From IMG/VR virus record IMGVR_UViG_3300001593_000008, positions 1 through 48,083 of that record: a DNA stretch of 48,083 nucleotides. One strand, 5' to 3'. The notes under the pieces were generated by a model. It saw nothing but the letters and a program-made list of their open reading frames with translations, was not told the DNA's origin and did no database searches. A program made the translations under genes and the position numbers. How positions within the stretch are numbered: position 1 is the stretch's first letter; every line of letters starts with the position of its first letter. Of this stretch, positions 25,883 to 34,961 are shown one piece after another. This stretch comes from a virus.

Positions 25883-28800
25883 TTTACGGTTAGTGGACTG
25901 TCAATGTATCGGATTCCTACAGATGCAAGGTAAGCGAACTGTGCCGCATTAGATGCCGAAAACTGGATTATTAGTTCTGAGCCCTGTAAAACGTCACCCT
26001 CAATAATCCCTCCGATTGAATTTATATCGTTCAGCAACGCTGCGTTCCAATCCGTCCCAAGTAGCGCGAAGTCTTCTGCAACCAAATTACTTGACTGCAA
26101 GGTAGTGCCATACGAATAGGTATCGGTTTGGATGCTCGGGCATACCCACGCCTGATTTGAAGTTTCTGTGACCGACAAGAATGTTTTCTTTTCGATGTTT
26201 GGGTCTTTCATTACTAAGGTAATCGTTGGTGTCAATTGGTTCCCGAATATTAAGGCCGGATTTCCGCTGTTATTCTGGATATACAGATTCCCATTATAGA
26301 ACAGAATTAAATTATTTTCAGCACATACGGCGGCATCCGGGGCGTAATCAAAGAATCCGTAGGCTACTTTCTGCCGTTCGTTGAAGGCTATCGTTTGGCC
26401 TGTTAACGTATTGGCTCCGCTTGTTCCACCTTGCATGAAAAAGAGTATTTCTGCGTCCCTGTCCTTCGGAGTATTGAATGCGGACAGTATGGCCGATGTC
26501 CCGCCAAACTGATAATTATATGGATTCAGGTAGACGGGCAGGTTATTGCCTGCGAAGGTCTGCACCTTCTCATCCTCACTTATGTTATCCACGCCGTTTA
26601 GTGAAAGTCGGCACCATACGCCTTTTATTGGGTCCGCGAAATAATCCTGATAGCCAGAACTTGAAAGACTATCTACAGCGTCACCTATCCCGTATTCTCC
26701 TTCAAAATATTGGATGTTGTTTTGCGTTATGATCGTATCTGAAACGATTAGCGAAACGCTGGCGCTTTGATTTGTGATAAACTTTTGATACACCCCAACG
26801 CGCCCGCATCTCCTTTTCTGAAATACACGAAGTTCTCGTTGCCTGACCCGCATTCGCATAACATCCCCAAATGACTTATCCCATTCATCGAAGTTTTCAG
26901 GATAGAAACGGTTGGAGTTGTTTATGTCTGTTCCTAAAATATCAGGCTGGCTAAACCGGAATAAGGTACTGTAATAGGTTTGCGCCGCTTCGACGTTGAC
27001 CACATTCGGTTTATTATCCGAATTGGTTTGAAGGTCGTAAATATCGCTGAAAGATTTGTCGAAACAATTTATCGTAATCGTTCTTAGTACATCGAGTTGT
27101 AACAAGTACCCGCCAATCAGCATTTCATTGACGCAGTAATTTATCAGCCAAAGTTTTCCTTGCGGCGGCAGTTGAATAGTGGCGTCGAATGTGACCGTTA
27201 CCGCGCTGCTGTTGGAACTATTTTGAGGGTTGATTCCTGACTGTGTGGGTACAATCTGCGTAGTTGTTACAACGTTACCAGGCAGAACAACTTTCACATA
27301 TTTAGAGAACTGACCATTCGGATCGGTCTTATCAATAATGGTTTGCGTCCCTCTTAACCGAACGGCTAGTGTTAAAGTTGTGGATTCATTGAAGATCGTA
27401 AAATCGTTATTCGCGTAAGTTGGGTACTGTGTTGGTAAAAGGCCAGCTACCATTTGTACGCCGCCGACTATTTTCCAAATTCCGTTGTCAACAATCGGGA
27501 CAGCCCCTCCTCCGGGATTCACCCAATCGGTTCCGTATGGGCTAGTCTGATCGAAACTGCCTGTATTAATGAAGTAACTATTGATTAATGGTACGGGCCG
27601 TTGTCTGGTAAATACATCTCCATCCGTTAATATCACTTGGTTGTCGGCTACATTCCCGATATGGTAGGATGTATTTAATCCGGGATTTCCAACGGGATAT
27701 TGTTGCCCAACCTGAAAATAAACATTTTGATTGGTTGTCGAATAGGGTTTGTACGAATAAATCAGTACGAGATAATTTTGATAGTCGTCGTCATTGCTGA
27801 CAATGGGAAATGAAAAGTTTGGATTTGCCCCAATGTCGTAGGTTGGATAGTAAATCTGTATGAACGTTCCTTTTTGAAAAATTCCGTTTGCAATTGGATC
27901 AATCGCCTCCCCTAAGATGGCGTAGTCCAAATTCAACGGGTAAAAATTCATGTTGTGGTCATAGCGTCCTAGAATCCTGATCCGGTCGCCTTGCGTGAAG
28001 GAATACGAAACAGGGCCTTCCGTTGCGCTAATGGATTGGTTATACGTCTGGATGTTGTTGATACCGAAATAAGCGTATTGCGTGTTTACGCCAGCCCCAG
28101 TTCCTTGACAAGCCGCATTCGTCACCCAGTTTAAATACTTGTTGTAGGTCAGGGTATCCGTCCGGACAAGTTCCCAATAGACAGCCCACGGCGGCGGTTG
28201 AAAGGCCGCTAAGTTAATCGACACTTGTGGTATCTGTCCGGCGGATGGGGCTTGCGTCACTAAATTTCCAGTTACATTGCTGATCGTTCCGTTTGTCCTG
28301 CCGTCGCCATCCCGGTAAAGAACTCCATAAGAATAAGCGGACCGAGGAAAGTGGCAACAAATTGGACTTGGGTAAGGAGATTCGTCCAAAAAAAGTTGGT
28401 TAACGTAAGAGGATTGTAACACTACGTTGCCGGTTGGGTAATAGACTGTAAATGTATTGTCGGTTATTGCTCCAACGGTTACCCAGCCTGCCGCATTTGC
28501 CGCCGCTAGTAACCCAACTAGAATGCTATTAACAACGCCCGTGGTATTGTTGAATGAAAAACTAACATTTGTTGCGCCAGATTTAGCCCGTACTGTTAGT
28601 GTCTTTGGAACTTTTTCCAGCAATACGGGATTCCCAAAGCCGTCATTCCCTCCAACGCCACGCAAATACACAGTTATCTGCGGCTGGCTTCCGGTGAAAA
28701 TACCGTTAGTTGCTGCAAAAAACAAAAGTCCATTGACCGAATATTGGGGGAAGTTTACGTTAGAAGTCGCTACGCTGAAGGTTGGGTTGAGCCAGTTGTA

Positions 28801-29850
28801 CCCTTCTGTAATTCCCGAGTAGGAAATCACATTCCCATCGAGTAAGGATTGGCAGTTAGCTCCTAACGGTACTTGATCGTAGTCTAAGACTGTGAATGTT
28901 GGATCAGCTGCGGTATAATTTCCGTTGTTATAAAAGTAGTATTGATAGACAGTATTGCTTGGAATATTTAAAAGCGTTTTATCCAAAGTATCAACAATAA
29001 ACCAATCTGTCGTTGACCCGTACTGCGTTTGCTGTGCGTATATTCGAAGTTTGGTTACGTTAATATCTCCTGTAGGAATGTATAGAACGATACGGGCATT
29101 TCTGAAAGGACTAGCGACAGAAGTTGTGGCTGTGTTTGGCGGGTTGAACGGATCGCTTGGTAACGGCTGCTTGCTTGCACTGGCTAACACGGATTGCTCG
29201 AAATCATCATAGATGTGCGTACAAGTAAAGTTAAACAGCGAGTTAACCAGATTATTTGCTGCCACGGTTGTATCGTTCTCGTAACAACATTGAATAGGTG
29301 GTATCGGAGGCGCTTTGATAACGTTTAAGTAAGTGCTTTTCACAGTTGGATAACCACCTGCAAGAAGCCGATTTATATTTATCTTCCTGCAATTGAGCGT
29401 TGAATCCACATAGAAAAGAAGTGTCCCTTGTACGCCATCGCCGTAAAGTAAATCTATGCTGGTAATTCGGTTGGCATTTGTGATACCCGTTACCGCTCCA
29501 ACTGTATTCGTGTTATCTTGAACGAGTGTTTGAAATGTTCCAGTAAGCGTATAGTAAATATAAATCCCTGAATTGCCGTTTGAGTTAAGGTTAAAGAAAA
29601 ACACGCGAGGGTTCAAAGTTCCGTTAGCGTTCTCATTAACCGGATCGTATTTCACGCCGACTGTAGCGTTCGTCCCTGCGGGAAGATTGGCGTTCGGCAC
29701 AAGTGTCGTACCGAGACACGATTCGAACCGCATCCGTCCTTCTGTACCCCTAAAGATTCCATTACGGGCCATAACATGGTCACCTTGGGGAACGACCAAG
29801 CTGGGATCGTCAAGGTTCATCCGGCCTCTAAATGGGTAAGTTGCTAACAT
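25879..29850 (-). CDS. Large beta-rich tail protein, muzzle/stabilisation-like, 1323 aa
   Basis: The N-terminus (NLDDPSLVVPQGDHVMARNG, then a Gly-rich turn) resembles the start of large podovirus tail proteins that close the tail tube, such as P22 gp10-type stabilisation proteins or the crAss-like muzzle. The rest is beta-rich with abundant Asn, Thr, Tyr and Gly, consistent with propeller or sandwich domains. There is no signal peptide and no TM segment. It lies between the connector/ring-like genes and the ejection genes, the position the muzzle protein occupies in crAss-like phages. The identity is inferred from size, composition and order. Confidence 0.6.
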   Translation of the reverse strand: MLATYPFRGRMNLDDPSLVVPQGDHVMARNGIFRGTEGRMRFESCLGTTLVPNANLPAGTNATVGVKYDPVNENANGTLNPRVFFFNLNSNGNSGIYIYYTLTGTFQTLVQDNTNTVGAVTGITNANRITSIDLLYGDGVQGTLLFYVDSTLNCRKININRLLAGGYPTVKSTYLNVIKAPPIPPIQCCYENDTTVAANNLVNSLFNFTCTHIYDDFEQSVLASASKQPLPSDPFNPPNTATTSVASPFRNARIVLYIPTGDINVTKLRIYAQQTQYGSTTDWFIVDTLDKTLLNIPSNTVYQYYFYNNGNYTAADPTFTVLDYDQVPLGANCQSLLDGNVISYSGITEGYNWLNPTFSVATSNVNFPQYSVNGLLFFAATNGIFTGSQPQITVYLRGVGGNDGFGNPVLLEKVPKTLTVRAKSGATNVSFSFNNTTGVVNSILVGLLAAANAAGWVTVGAITDNTFTVYYPTGNVVLQSSYVNQLFLDESPYPSPICCHFPRSAYSYGVLYRDGDGRTNGTISNVTGNLVTQAPSAGQIPQVSINLAAFQPPPWAVYWELVRTDTLTYNKYLNWVTNAACQGTGAGVNTQYAYFGINNIQTYNQSISATEGPVSYSFTQGDRIRILGRYDHNMNFYPLNLDYAILGEAIDPIANGIFQKGTFIQIYYPTYDIGANPNFSFPIVSNDDDYQNYLVLIYSYKPYSTTNQNVYFQVGQQYPVGNPGLNTSYHIGNVADNQVILTDGDVFTRQRPVPLINSYFINTGSFDQTSPYGTDWVNPGGGAVPIVDNGIWKIVGGVQMVAGLLPTQYPTYANNDFTIFNESTTLTLAVRLRGTQTIIDKTDPNGQFSKYVKVVLPGNVVTTTQIVPTQSGINPQNSSNSSAVTVTFDATIQLPPQGKLWLINYCVNEMLIGGYLLQLDVLRTITINCFDKSFSDIYDLQTNSDNKPNVVNVEAAQTYYSTLFRFSQPDILGTDINNSNRFYPENFDEWDKSFGDVMRMRVRQRELRVFQKRRCGRVGVYQKFITNQSASVSLIVSDTIITQNNIQYFEGEYGIGDAVDSLSSSGYQDYFADPIKGVWCRLSLNGVDNISEDEKVQTFAGNNLPVYLNPYNYQFGGTSAILSAFNTPKDRDAEILFFMQGGTSGANTLTGQTIAFNERQKVAYGFFDYAPDAAVCAENNLILFYNGNLYIQNNSGNPALIFGNQLTPTITLVMKDPNIEKKTFLSVTETSNQAWVCPSIQTDTYSYGTTLQSSNLVAEDFALLGTDWNAALLNDINSIGGIIEGDVLQGSELIIQFSASNAAQFAYLASVGIRYIDSPLTVK

Positions 29851-29853
29851 TTA

Positions 29854-30624
29854 TTACGCTTTGATCGTTAAACGCTGATTCTTTAAATTCCATTCATACG
29901 CCTCTTCAAGTTGGAAAGGCTTATAGTTTGCCTTAGCCAATCTAAGTTCATTGTAAAAGTTGTGTTTCAACCTTTCCTTATCCCCCCCCTGCATGTGCGA
30001 AGTGGATGGCTTGAAAAAGTTATCCTGCCATCCCATAAACGCAATCATGGCTTCCTCGAAGTCAACCGGCACCCTATACTCTGATCCTTCTTTCGGAGAT
30101 GTAAGACACTCCAAAAAACAATATGGGTACTGAAAAAAATCATTCAGAACGATTAGGTTATTAGTTTCGTCCATTTTGAAACTACCAATGAATGGGCCAC
30201 CGCTTGGAAGTCCATATAGCGTTTCGAACGTATCGCCGTTCCAATAGTTATAGAAAATTCCGGAATTAGCGAAGTAAAAATTGAACAGCGAATTATCCTG
30301 AGTTTGAGATAGTCTATTGGTTTGCAGATCCGCGAAAAGATTTAGTTTATTATTATAGTCCAATGGGATAATTTCCCCTATGGCGTTCCCTACTCCAACC
30401 TTGCACCATTTCAGATAATTATCCGGTCGGTTAACTGTAAAATTGGAATTGATTGGTAGTTTGAAGGTTTGTATCTGATAGAAGAAATTTATGCCCATTT
30501 TTTGCATACCTGAAAAGGCTATGTTCCACAACTTGAAATATTTGTGGTTGCTTTGTTCACTACGGTCTAGGTATTCGTTCACGCAAGTTTCGACCGTAAC
30601 CCATCCTTGTTTTTGAATAGCCAT
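29854..30624 (-). CDS. Tail hub / ring-like structural protein, 256 aa
   Basis: The protein is a soluble mixed alpha/beta protein with many aromatic residues (for example YFKLWNIAFSGM, and FNFYFANSGIFYNYW). It begins 10 bp after the co-chaperonin stop and ends 3 bp before the muzzle-like gene. Together with the 230 and 207 aa proteins it forms a trio resembling the short tail-ring proteins of crAss-like phages. I recognise the set by gene order rather than by motif. Confidence 0.5.
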   Translation of the reverse strand: MAIQKQGWVTVETCVNEYLDRSEQSNHKYFKLWNIAFSGMQKMGINFFYQIQTFKLPINSNFTVNRPDNYLKWCKVGVGNAIGEIIPLDYNNKLNLFADLQTNRLSQTQDNSLFNFYFANSGIFYNYWNGDTFETLYGLPSGGPFIGSFKMDETNNLIVLNDFFQYPYCFLECLTSPKEGSEYRVPVDFEEAMIAFMGWQDNFFKPSTSHMQGGDKERLKHNFYNELRLAKANYKPFQLEEAYEWNLKNQRLTIKA

Positions 30625-30634
30625 ACCATAAACT

Positions 30635-30901
30635 TTAACCGGTTGCCAAAATAGTATTCTGATCCATCATGTAATACCGTTGTCCTTCTATGTCCAGTGG
30701 TTCCCCATGCCCTTGCACACGAAATACAACATCCCCCGCCTTGAATTGCATTTTCCTGTCTTTAGTTCCTTCCCCACAAGCGACCACTTTCCCCTTATTT
30801 GATTCGGCGCGGAAACTTTCTGCAACAATAATTCCCCCAGCAGATTTATCATCACCCGGGAACAACTTAATAAGAATCTGATTTTTTATTGGTCGTATCA
30901 T
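30635..30901 (-). CDS. GroES-like co-chaperonin (Cpn10), 88 aa
   Basis: The whole protein matches the Cpn10 fold. It starts MIRPIKNQILIKL and has a mobile loop KSAGGIIVAES (about 19-29) containing the hydrophobic GGI-V chaperonin-contact region. It then shows NKGKVVACGEGT (strand plus Gly turn), FKAGDVVF and an acidic YMMDQNTILA end. Length is close to bacterial GroES (~95 aa). It probably caps host GroEL to help fold the capsid or other virion proteins, as phage T4 gp31 does. Its first 35 bp overlap the end of a GIY-YIG endonuclease gene. A host-like or phage origin cannot be decided here. Confidence 0.85.
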   Translation of the reverse strand: MIRPIKNQILIKLFPGDDKSAGGIIVAESFRAESNKGKVVACGEGTKDRKMQFKAGDVVFRVQGHGEPLDIEGQRYYMMDQNTILATG

Positions 30902-31781
30902 GGTATCTTATATTGGTATCGTTTTTATTTACTCCACAAAGCTTACAACCCAATGTCTTATGGTTAATGCCTTCTGCGGTGGCCGCCTCTTTGACCGAGT
31001 TGTAAATTACACCTGTGCGTATATTTATAACCTTCCTTTTTCTGAATTGACCACCCAATTTAGCTTCATTTAATGGAGCTATTTGATGCGGATATGCCGC
31101 CGATGTCTTGTATGTAAAAATATATCCTCTTGCATGTTTGTTTTTTCCGGTTAGACATGAAGATATGTTTTCTCTATTAATCCCTAGTTCAGCGGATGCC
31201 TGTGTGGAGCTTTTGAATTCTTTTATAAATGATCCATCTATTCCGTATTGCAAAATCGGCTTTTCTGACCAAGGAACTTTTTTGCCCATAGCGGCATGGC
31301 TGAGTATTTTCCTTTGCCATTCAGGCTGCGGCCTACCCCTTAATTTGGAAGCCATTTTCTCCCTCATTTCTTTTGTTATCGGCCTGGCCTTTGCGTGTTT
31401 GCTAAGTTTAGCCCTGGTTTCGGCAGATGGGGGTTTTCTGTTTTTACCGGCAATGGACATCTTCCTTTTTGCCTCATCTGTTATAAGCAAATTGGCAAAC
31501 CCCTCTCCGCCGTCAGTTAAGTTGATAAGAGGACCCTTCCGCAAATCGCGCCTTCCATATAACTGAATAAATTCCTTTTCCTTGTTGCATGCCTCATCCC
31601 ACTCTATTCCATCTATAATTATTTCTACTTCGTATTCTGTTTTTGCCGTAATATTTTTCCAGTATCTATTTCTGATGTAAATGGAGTGGGCTCTCTTATA
31701 TTCGCCAGCGTTATCCTTTCCAATTCCGATGTAAAACGGACCATTTTGATCAAGTCTGATATGTCTATAAACGTAGGCCAT
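30867..31781 (-). CDS. GIY-YIG homing endonuclease with NUMOD domains (second copy)
   Basis: The N-terminal GIY-YIG nuclease domain shows VYRHI (GIY position) and FYIGIG (YIG position) within residues 3-22, then a Glu-rich helix (CNKEKEFIQLYG). Residues about 100-180 carry NUMOD3-type repeats (ETRAKLSKHAKAR, EMREKMASKLRG, EWQRKILSHAAMGKK). A NUMOD1-type module (ILQYGIDGSFIKEFKSSTQA, then NISSCLTGK) and a final helix-turn segment follow. It is a free-standing selfish endonuclease inserted between the 207 aa ring-like gene and the co-chaperonin gene. Its last 35 bp run into the co-chaperonin reading frame. Confidence 0.85.
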   Translation of the reverse strand: MAYVYRHIRLDQNGPFYIGIGKDNAGEYKRAHSIYIRNRYWKNITAKTEYEVEIIIDGIEWDEACNKEKEFIQLYGRRDLRKGPLINLTDGGEGFANLLITDEAKRKMSIAGKNRKPPSAETRAKLSKHAKARPITKEMREKMASKLRGRPQPEWQRKILSHAAMGKKVPWSEKPILQYGIDGSFIKEFKSSTQASAELGINRENISSCLTGKNKHARGYIFTYKTSAAYPHQIAPLNEAKLGGQFRKRKVINIRTGVIYNSVKEAATAEGINHKTLGCKLCGVNKNDTNIRYHDTTNKKSDSY

Positions 31782-31793
31782 TTTTATACAAAT

Positions 31794-32417
31794 TTACGCA
31801 TCTGCCCCCGAATTCGTAGCCTCTTTTGGCTGTTGCCTTTCCCAAGATAACATTTTACTCACATATGACGTAATATCACTGAGCGTTTCATCCGGGACAT
31901 TCAATAGACTATTCAGATCAGCCGAATTACCGCCGCTAATCATCCTCACTTTCGCCGTAAAGTTGTTTAGCTGTAGAGTAGATATTGCGTATAGGTAGAT
32001 ACATTCCGGGTAAAAAAGTATCTTGTTTGGTATAGGCCGCATGTTCTGGTAATACCCAACTTGATTTTCGCTTAACGGGATAGCCGGATCAGATATATTA
32101 CCGCTTGTATCCATGAATTGCAACGTCCCAACCCCTTCCACATTTCCTATACCTATTGGTATTTGTGGTAGCGTGATTTGATACGTAAACTGATCGAATT
32201 GAGCAACTGGTAGCCCCAAAAAAGTTGTGTAAAAACTATTGTTTACATATGCCACACCATCCAATTGCTCATTCTCTCTATAGTTCTTTACCGCCGATGC
32301 TGCCAAAGCCTCTGTGAGCCAATTGTTGACAAGATTATCTGTGATATTACTATCTATGGACGGTTGACCGCCATATACTTGTCTCAAAATCCTCCGTATC
32401 AGCTGTAGCCTTGTCAT
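31794..32417 (-). CDS. Connector/ring-like structural protein, 207 aa
   Basis: The helical N-terminus (MTRLQLIRRILRQVYGG) is followed by a beta-rich centre (FTYQITLPQIPIG, GTLQFMD) and a helical C-terminus. The overall layout resembles head-tail connector or tail-ring proteins of Bacteroidota podoviruses. Its ATG overlaps the upstream stop by 4 bp. It lies directly before a homing endonuclease that probably interrupted an original 207 aa / co-chaperonin junction. Function is inferred from position. Confidence 0.55.
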   Translation of the reverse strand: MTRLQLIRRILRQVYGGQPSIDSNITDNLVNNWLTEALAASAVKNYRENEQLDGVAYVNNSFYTTFLGLPVAQFDQFTYQITLPQIPIGIGNVEGVGTLQFMDTSGNISDPAIPLSENQVGYYQNMRPIPNKILFYPECIYLYAISTLQLNNFTAKVRMISGGNSADLNSLLNVPDETLSDITSYVSKMLSWERQQPKEATNSGADA

Positions 32418-33106
32418 TGCCCTTTATCAATTATATTTTGAGCGTAACCACTTATCTCTTGTGCTGCCAGATTGACCCCTACCATGCGTAGCGCGCGGCT
32501 GATAATCTCGAAACAGTCCACATCATACCAAGCATATCCAGTACTGCCGCCTGCGTTGTAAATCGGCCTACCGTTAGCGTCTGGAGTGTAGGCCCAATTG
32601 AATACAGGCGGTGTCTGCACGTAGCTTATTAAAGCCGTCCCTAACGTGTTCCCGTCAAAATTCGCATTCGGATAAAACCTAAAACCGTCGCTTTCCAAAA
32701 GGTATATTGGATTGGTGTCAACTGGATCGATTGGGTCGCTTATGTAGTTCGGCGCTTTGTGTTGTGGAACGAAACGTATCCTTGTCCTTGCCGGAACGTT
32801 CATATACATGGCATCCACCTGTTCGAAGCTAGTTGGGTACGGCGCTAATCCGGTTGCATCAATTGTCAATGTACTTACTGGGCCGATAAAAGGCGTTAAC
32901 CTAAGTCGAGCCGTTTCATTAACCGCATATTCCACTCTTGACTGTGGCGCTCCGTACTGGTATTGCTGCATCTGCCCTAAACAGTAATCCAAAAAAGACG
33001 TCTGAGCTTGTTGAAGGATTAAGTTGGCTTTGTTAGGAGCGACATTCCCGCGCTGAAATTGGTTCGCACAATACAACAAAAGCTGATATGAAAAGTCGGC
33101 CGTCAA
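32414..33106 (-). CDS. Connector/ring-like structural protein, 230 aa
   Basis: A helical N-terminus (residues about 5-45, Gln/Asn-rich) is followed by a beta-rich region with Pro-rich loops (RLTPFIGPVSTLTID, then IRFVPQHKAP). A final helix near 200-228 carries the CFEIISRALRMVG motif. The pattern of a helical hairpin plus beta-domain is common in head-tail adaptors. ATGA overlaps connect it to both neighbours. No named family was identified from the sequence alone. Confidence 0.55.
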   Translation of the reverse strand: MTADFSYQLLLYCANQFQRGNVAPNKANLILQQAQTSFLDYCLGQMQQYQYGAPQSRVEYAVNETARLRLTPFIGPVSTLTIDATGLAPYPTSFEQVDAMYMNVPARTRIRFVPQHKAPNYISDPIDPVDTNPIYLLESDGFRFYPNANFDGNTLGTALISYVQTPPVFNWAYTPDANGRPIYNAGGSTGYAWYDVDCFEIISRALRMVGVNLAAQEISGYAQNIIDKGQ

Positions 33107-33978
33107 TTAAACGCCATTTTTTCAAGTCGTTCAACAAAAGATTTTGATTCATCAGTCGGCAACATAGCAAACTCTACCAAGTAGTCCACAGATTCCCTAC
33201 CATGCGGCAGTCTGCAAATAAGTTGGCCAGTAGGATATTTGATTTCGGTAGTTGAAACTGAAATCTTTGCGTCTACTATAGCCCTCCGGATCAGGTATTT
33301 GTACTCTACTTCCTTTGAATCCAAAGATTCTTTGAACTTCTTAGGATCGGCTTTTGCTGCCCTGAGATAAAGCGCTCGGATACCATCTTCCCCTCGAATC
33401 TGACCCATCTCGTTGGTGATTGGCAGGTTTAGATACAAGGCGTGTTTTTTCATTTTCTCGAACGGTTGCTCCATAGCCAATTGCACAACCTTTGCTTCCA
33501 GCAGTTCTTTTTCGAATGCTTCTCTTTCTTCTGCCGACGCATCCCACTCGTAAAACGAACGTTTTTTGCCGGGTATACGGTTTGGGTTCCCCTCATTGGC
33601 GTTCATTAACCTCGCCACCTTCACGATCATCTCGTCCTTTAGCTCATCACAGATGAGATTTCCGGCGACAAAGGTTATACTGATCCTGTTCTTTTGAAGG
33701 AATTCTTTGTCCATCTTTTCCTGCTCATCCATCCAAATAGTAGTAGCTCCCCGAATAAGCCTGATCCGGCGCATCCGTTTTGTTTCCGGGTCGAATACGT
33801 CGTCGATGCCATCTAGGTGTACTTTACCATTGGGTGCGTTCCTCAGTTTAAAAATAATCATCGGCCTATTAATCTGCGTCGGTGACATTTTTGCCATGAT
33901 TTCCTTAAACACCGGGTCTACCTTTTTTTCGTCCTGAGTTGCTAAAAGAGCGTCTGACGATGAAATTGCTTTTGACAT
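33103..33978 (-). CDS. Conserved-type phage structural/accessory protein, 291 aa
   Basis: This is a hydrophilic protein with an acidic/basic mix and no TM or signal. It has a beta-rich first third (PMIIFKLRNAPNGKVHLDGIDD, then RIRLIRGATTIWMD) and a helical remainder with Lys/Glu-rich segments. I do not recognise a family. It lies between the MCP-proximal homing endonuclease (5 bp gap) and the connector-like genes, so a head-completion or connector role is plausible. Confidence 0.55.
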   Translation of the reverse strand: MSKAISSSDALLATQDEKKVDPVFKEIMAKMSPTQINRPMIIFKLRNAPNGKVHLDGIDDVFDPETKRMRRIRLIRGATTIWMDEQEKMDKEFLQKNRISITFVAGNLICDELKDEMIVKVARLMNANEGNPNRIPGKKRSFYEWDASAEEREAFEKELLEAKVVQLAMEQPFEKMKKHALYLNLPITNEMGQIRGEDGIRALYLRAAKADPKKFKESLDSKEVEYKYLIRRAIVDAKISVSTTEIKYPTGQLICRLPHGRESVDYLVEFAMLPTDESKSFVERLEKMAFN

Positions 33979-33983
33979 AAAAA

Positions 33984-34889
33984 TTAATTCAAATTAAGTG
34001 ATTCGTACGTGTCTTTATAAATGAAAATGTGGCCGCTAGATAATGGCTTCATATTGCCCACCCTAGCGATCCACTTAATGGTTCCGTAATTGACTTTCGT
34101 ATCCTGGGACGCCTCAATTGAGGACGGGTATTCCTTGATAATAGTCCCGAAAGGCGACAATAGCAAAACTGCTCGTTTAATCCCCTTATTCTTTTTCAGT
34201 CCAGCGTTGCTGATTTTATCTTTAATGTCGCCGTCCTTGTACCTAAAAATGTATCCCTTTGCCTTGGTGTGCCTACCACAGCAAACTTTTGCCACACAAG
34301 AAACGTCAATACATAAATCAATTGCAGCGTCAGTTACAGATTTGTATTCTTTAAGAAAATCGCCGTCCAAATTATACGCTAAAACTGGCTTCCTAATGGC
34401 TTCTCGCCCTTTCTCTGCTCCCCATTCCGGGACCCGCCGCCCATCTTCCAAGTTTCTTTTTCTTGCCTTATTTCCGATCGTAGTCTTAGCGTCGTCCGAA
34501 TGTTTCTTTCCATAAAATCCGTTCTTTTCACCGCTTATTTTTTTGCTATGGTTTTTTCTACGTTCAACATCGTGCATCCACGTAGACCCTTCTCCATTTC
34601 CTCCTTCTTTCATATTTAGCCCTCTTTCATTAGGGTACTTGTAAATATGCGTCCTAAATTCTTCAATCCAATACCGCTCTCTATCGTTCAGCATATCGTT
34701 AGAGACTTCCTCAATTATTTCAAAAACGTGTTTTTCCCAACCATATTTTTTTATGCTTCTGAGAATAAGAATTCTTCCGTGATAATTTTTCGACATGAAT
34801 TTATAGGATGCAATTCTCTTCCGTATGTTTAGCGCTTGACCAACATATCGTCTACCTGAAGGAGTTGTTATCCTGTAAATGAACCCCAT
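33984..34889 (-). CDS. GIY-YIG homing endonuclease with NUMOD domains (first copy)
   Basis: The N-terminal nuclease shows FIYRIT (GIY position) and RRYVGQA (YIG position) within residues 3-19, then an Arg/Lys helix and ERYWIEEF. Residues about 90-140 are NUMOD3-like (SKKISGEKNGFYGKKHSDDAK). Two NUMOD1-like modules follow: VLAYNLDGDFLKEYKSV, then a helix and HTKAKGYIFRY; and LLLSPFGTIIKEYPSSIEA, then SSGHIFIYKD. It is inserted between the capsid gene's hairpin and the 291 aa gene. Because the hairpin precedes it, expression depends on read-through or an unseen promoter. Confidence 0.85.
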   Translation of the reverse strand: MGFIYRITTPSGRRYVGQALNIRKRIASYKFMSKNYHGRILILRSIKKYGWEKHVFEIIEEVSNDMLNDRERYWIEEFRTHIYKYPNERGLNMKEGGNGEGSTWMHDVERRKNHSKKISGEKNGFYGKKHSDDAKTTIGNKARKRNLEDGRRVPEWGAEKGREAIRKPVLAYNLDGDFLKEYKSVTDAAIDLCIDVSCVAKVCCGRHTKAKGYIFRYKDGDIKDKISNAGLKKNKGIKRAVLLLSPFGTIIKEYPSSIEASQDTKVNYGTIKWIARVGNMKPLSSGHIFIYKDTYESLNLN

Positions 34890-34922
34890 TTTTTTATCTT
34901 AAAGATACTAAATTTCGTTTAA

Positions 34923-34950
34923 TAGGGGCCGTTATAATTAACGGCCCCTA
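34923..34950 (-). terminator. Perfect 12-bp hairpin after the major capsid gene
   Basis: Positions 34923-34934 are perfectly complementary to 34939-34950 (TAGGGGCCGTTA arm) with a 4-nt loop. It begins 11 bp after the capsid stop. On the minus strand it is followed only by UUAAACG, so it lacks a proper U-run. It may act as an attenuator or as a 3'-end stabilising or processing hairpin rather than a full terminator, letting reduced transcription continue into the tail genes. Confidence 0.65.
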
Positions 34951-34961
34951 ACTACTTGATA

